From the NCBI GenBank assembly GCA_015491055.1, contig WFWP01000066.1:1-6302 (forward strand): a stretch of 6,302 bases of DNA, in the 5' to 3' direction. The stretch comes from Patescibacteria group bacterium. GTDB lineage: Bacteria; Patescibacteriota; Minisyncoccia; Phycocordibacterales; UBA2100. Positions 5,397 through 6,302 of this stretch are shown piece by piece; positions within the stretch are counted from its first letter, which is position 1; every line of letters starts with the position of its first letter. The notes below the pieces were generated by a model. It did not search any database. It had not been told where the DNA came from and saw nothing but the letters and a program-made list of their open reading frames with translations. The translations under genes were made by a program, and so were the position numbers.

Positions 5397-6302
5397 TCAA
5401 TATTCCAATGCCTCAATATCTTTCGCATACTTATCCCTGTATTTCATGGTCTTATCACCATACCACCAATACTCTTTTTTCTCTGCATTTCTCCAACCTG
5501 CCAAATAACGCACCGCAGCTTTATGTTCGGCATAGCGTGTACCCTTGTCCGCTCCGTTATCCATCATTAACAGAGCCGTTGCAAACACCGCCGTGCGCGG
5601 ATCCCAAGGGTTTGGAGGATTTTGTCCGCTGAGGCGCGCTATTCTGTCTTTATATAAAATCCAAGTTGAGGGAATGAATTGAGCCGGACCCATTGCGCCA
5701 CCATATCCATATCCGCACGGTTTACCCGGTCCTACGGCTTTCCTTTGTTCCGCACTGCACGGACGAGCCGATACCGGAACCTTGTCCGGATCCAATCCCA
5801 ATTCGGACACTATTTGCTTGAATATGGGAACATCTCTTGTCGGATGCATGTCTTCATCCCATTTACCCACTCCCAAATTTTTACCCAGATTTGTTTCTAC
5901 GGTTAATATTGCCAGAATCAAAGCCGGATGCACATCCGTTTTCTTGCCTGCCTCTTTTGCATATTCCAACATTTTTCCAAAAGAAACGGCGCCCGCATTT
6001 GAATCTCTCAACTCAAACAATCTGGCGCGAATTTGCGCCACGCGTTTTTCTTTCTCTTTTATGGATTCTTGATATGTTCGCTCTTTGCTTTTTGATAATC
6101 GTATCAATTCTTCTTTTTCCTTTTTCGCAATAAGAACATCTTCCTTTTCTCTCTCTTGAATCATTTTTAACTCTTCTTGATCTCTTTGCGCTTGTTGAAG
6201 TTTTTCTTTCTCTGTCATCAATGTGTTTTTAATATCATATATTTCATCAAATGACGCTTTAAGCGCATTCTTTATGAAATCAAATCTGTCAACATTCACA
6301 AG
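5397..6302 (-). CDS. Coiled-coil lytic murein transglycosylase, MltB/SLT-like, 5' end outside the window
   Basis: The enzyme class cleaves the MurNAc-GlcNAc bond of peptidoglycan to a 1,6-anhydro product outside the cytoplasmic membrane. The visible 301 residues begin with a highly charged coiled coil (about 10-100, Glu/Lys/Gln-rich heptads, like PcsB/EnvC-type envelope proteins). The catalytic domain follows: LILAILTVETNLG holds the likely catalytic Glu (about 135 counted from the GTG at 6299), then GYGYGGAMGPAQFIPSTW (about 196-213), the lysozyme-fold signature shared with MltB-type and actinobacterial enzymes, then NPWDPRTAVFATALLM and the C-terminal AVRYLAGW. Two cysteines (about 181 and 195) flank the substrate loop and could form a disulfide in an exported protein. 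The frame is open to the window edge (a Leu codon precedes the GTG), and no signal peptide is visible, so the true start and export signal lie upstream. The stop is TGA at 5397-5399. Confidence 0.88.
   Translation of the reverse strand, partial: LVNVDRFDFIKNALKASFDEIYDIKNTLMTEKEKLQQAQRDQEELKMIQEREKEDVLIAKKEKEELIRLSKSKERTYQESIKEKEKRVAQIRARLFELRDSNAGAVSFGKMLEYAKEAGKKTDVHPALILAILTVETNLGKNLGVGKWDEDMHPTRDVPIFKQIVSELGLDPDKVPVSARPCSAEQRKAVGPGKPCGYGYGGAMGPAQFIPSTWILYKDRIARLSGQNPPNPWDPRTAVFATALLMMDNGADKGTRYAEHKAAVRYLAGWRNAEKKEYWWYGDKTMKYRDKYAKDIEALEY

Noticed and set aside
541..6302. Recoded UGA (code 25) as in Absconditabacteria/Gracilibacteria
   Set aside because: Three genes end naturally at TGA with sensible product lengths and no in-frame TGA interrupts any gene.

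Overview
The window looks like a piece of a Candidate Phyla Radiation (Patescibacteria, probably Parcubacteria-like) chromosome. The reasons are the gene families present: a two-helix type IV secretion-type pilin of the kind common in these genomes, an orphan solute-binding protein, a PcfJ-like protein, a coiled-coil lytic transglycosylase and compact spacing. They are also the AT-leaning composition and the weak or absent Shine-Dalgarno sequences. Four genes end in TAA and three in TGA (pilin, membrane protein, transglycosylase). TGA therefore acts as a stop, which argues against the recoded Absconditabacteria/Gracilibacteria (code 25). Taxonomy is inferred from gene content only.

Layout. 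16-417 (-) is ribosomal protein S16 with an unusual ~50-residue Gly/Asn/Asp/Ser tail. 541-852 (-) is a T4SS-type pilin and 859-2181 (-) a membrane-anchored family 1 solute-binding protein; they are 6 nt apart and probably co-transcribed. 2264-2821 (-) is a class I SAM methyltransferase. Divergent from it, 2997-4859 (+) is a 620-residue PcfJ-like protein ending in five near-identical 21-residue (63-bp) solenoid repeats. 4938-5360 (-) is a small single-pass membrane protein. 5397-6302 (-) is a lytic transglycosylase with an N-terminal coiled coil; its 5' end lies outside the window.

How the genes fit together. The minus-strand genes lean toward the cell envelope: pilin, anchored binding protein, membrane protein and peptidoglycan lyase. 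The PcfJ-like gene is the only one on the plus strand and is the accessory-looking part of the window. No transporter permease or ATPase accompanies the binding protein.

The most notable signal is regulatory. Three genes (methyltransferase, PcfJ-like, small membrane protein) have an extended -10 element (TGATACAAT, TGATATAAC, TGGTATAAT) ending 6-7 nt before ATG, with no Shine-Dalgarno. This geometry predicts leaderless mRNAs. The second is the repeat array, in which every 63-bp unit carries an inverted repeat GAGACT(T)-N9-(A)AGTCTC in the same place. No RNA genes, CRISPR arrays or insertion sequences were seen.
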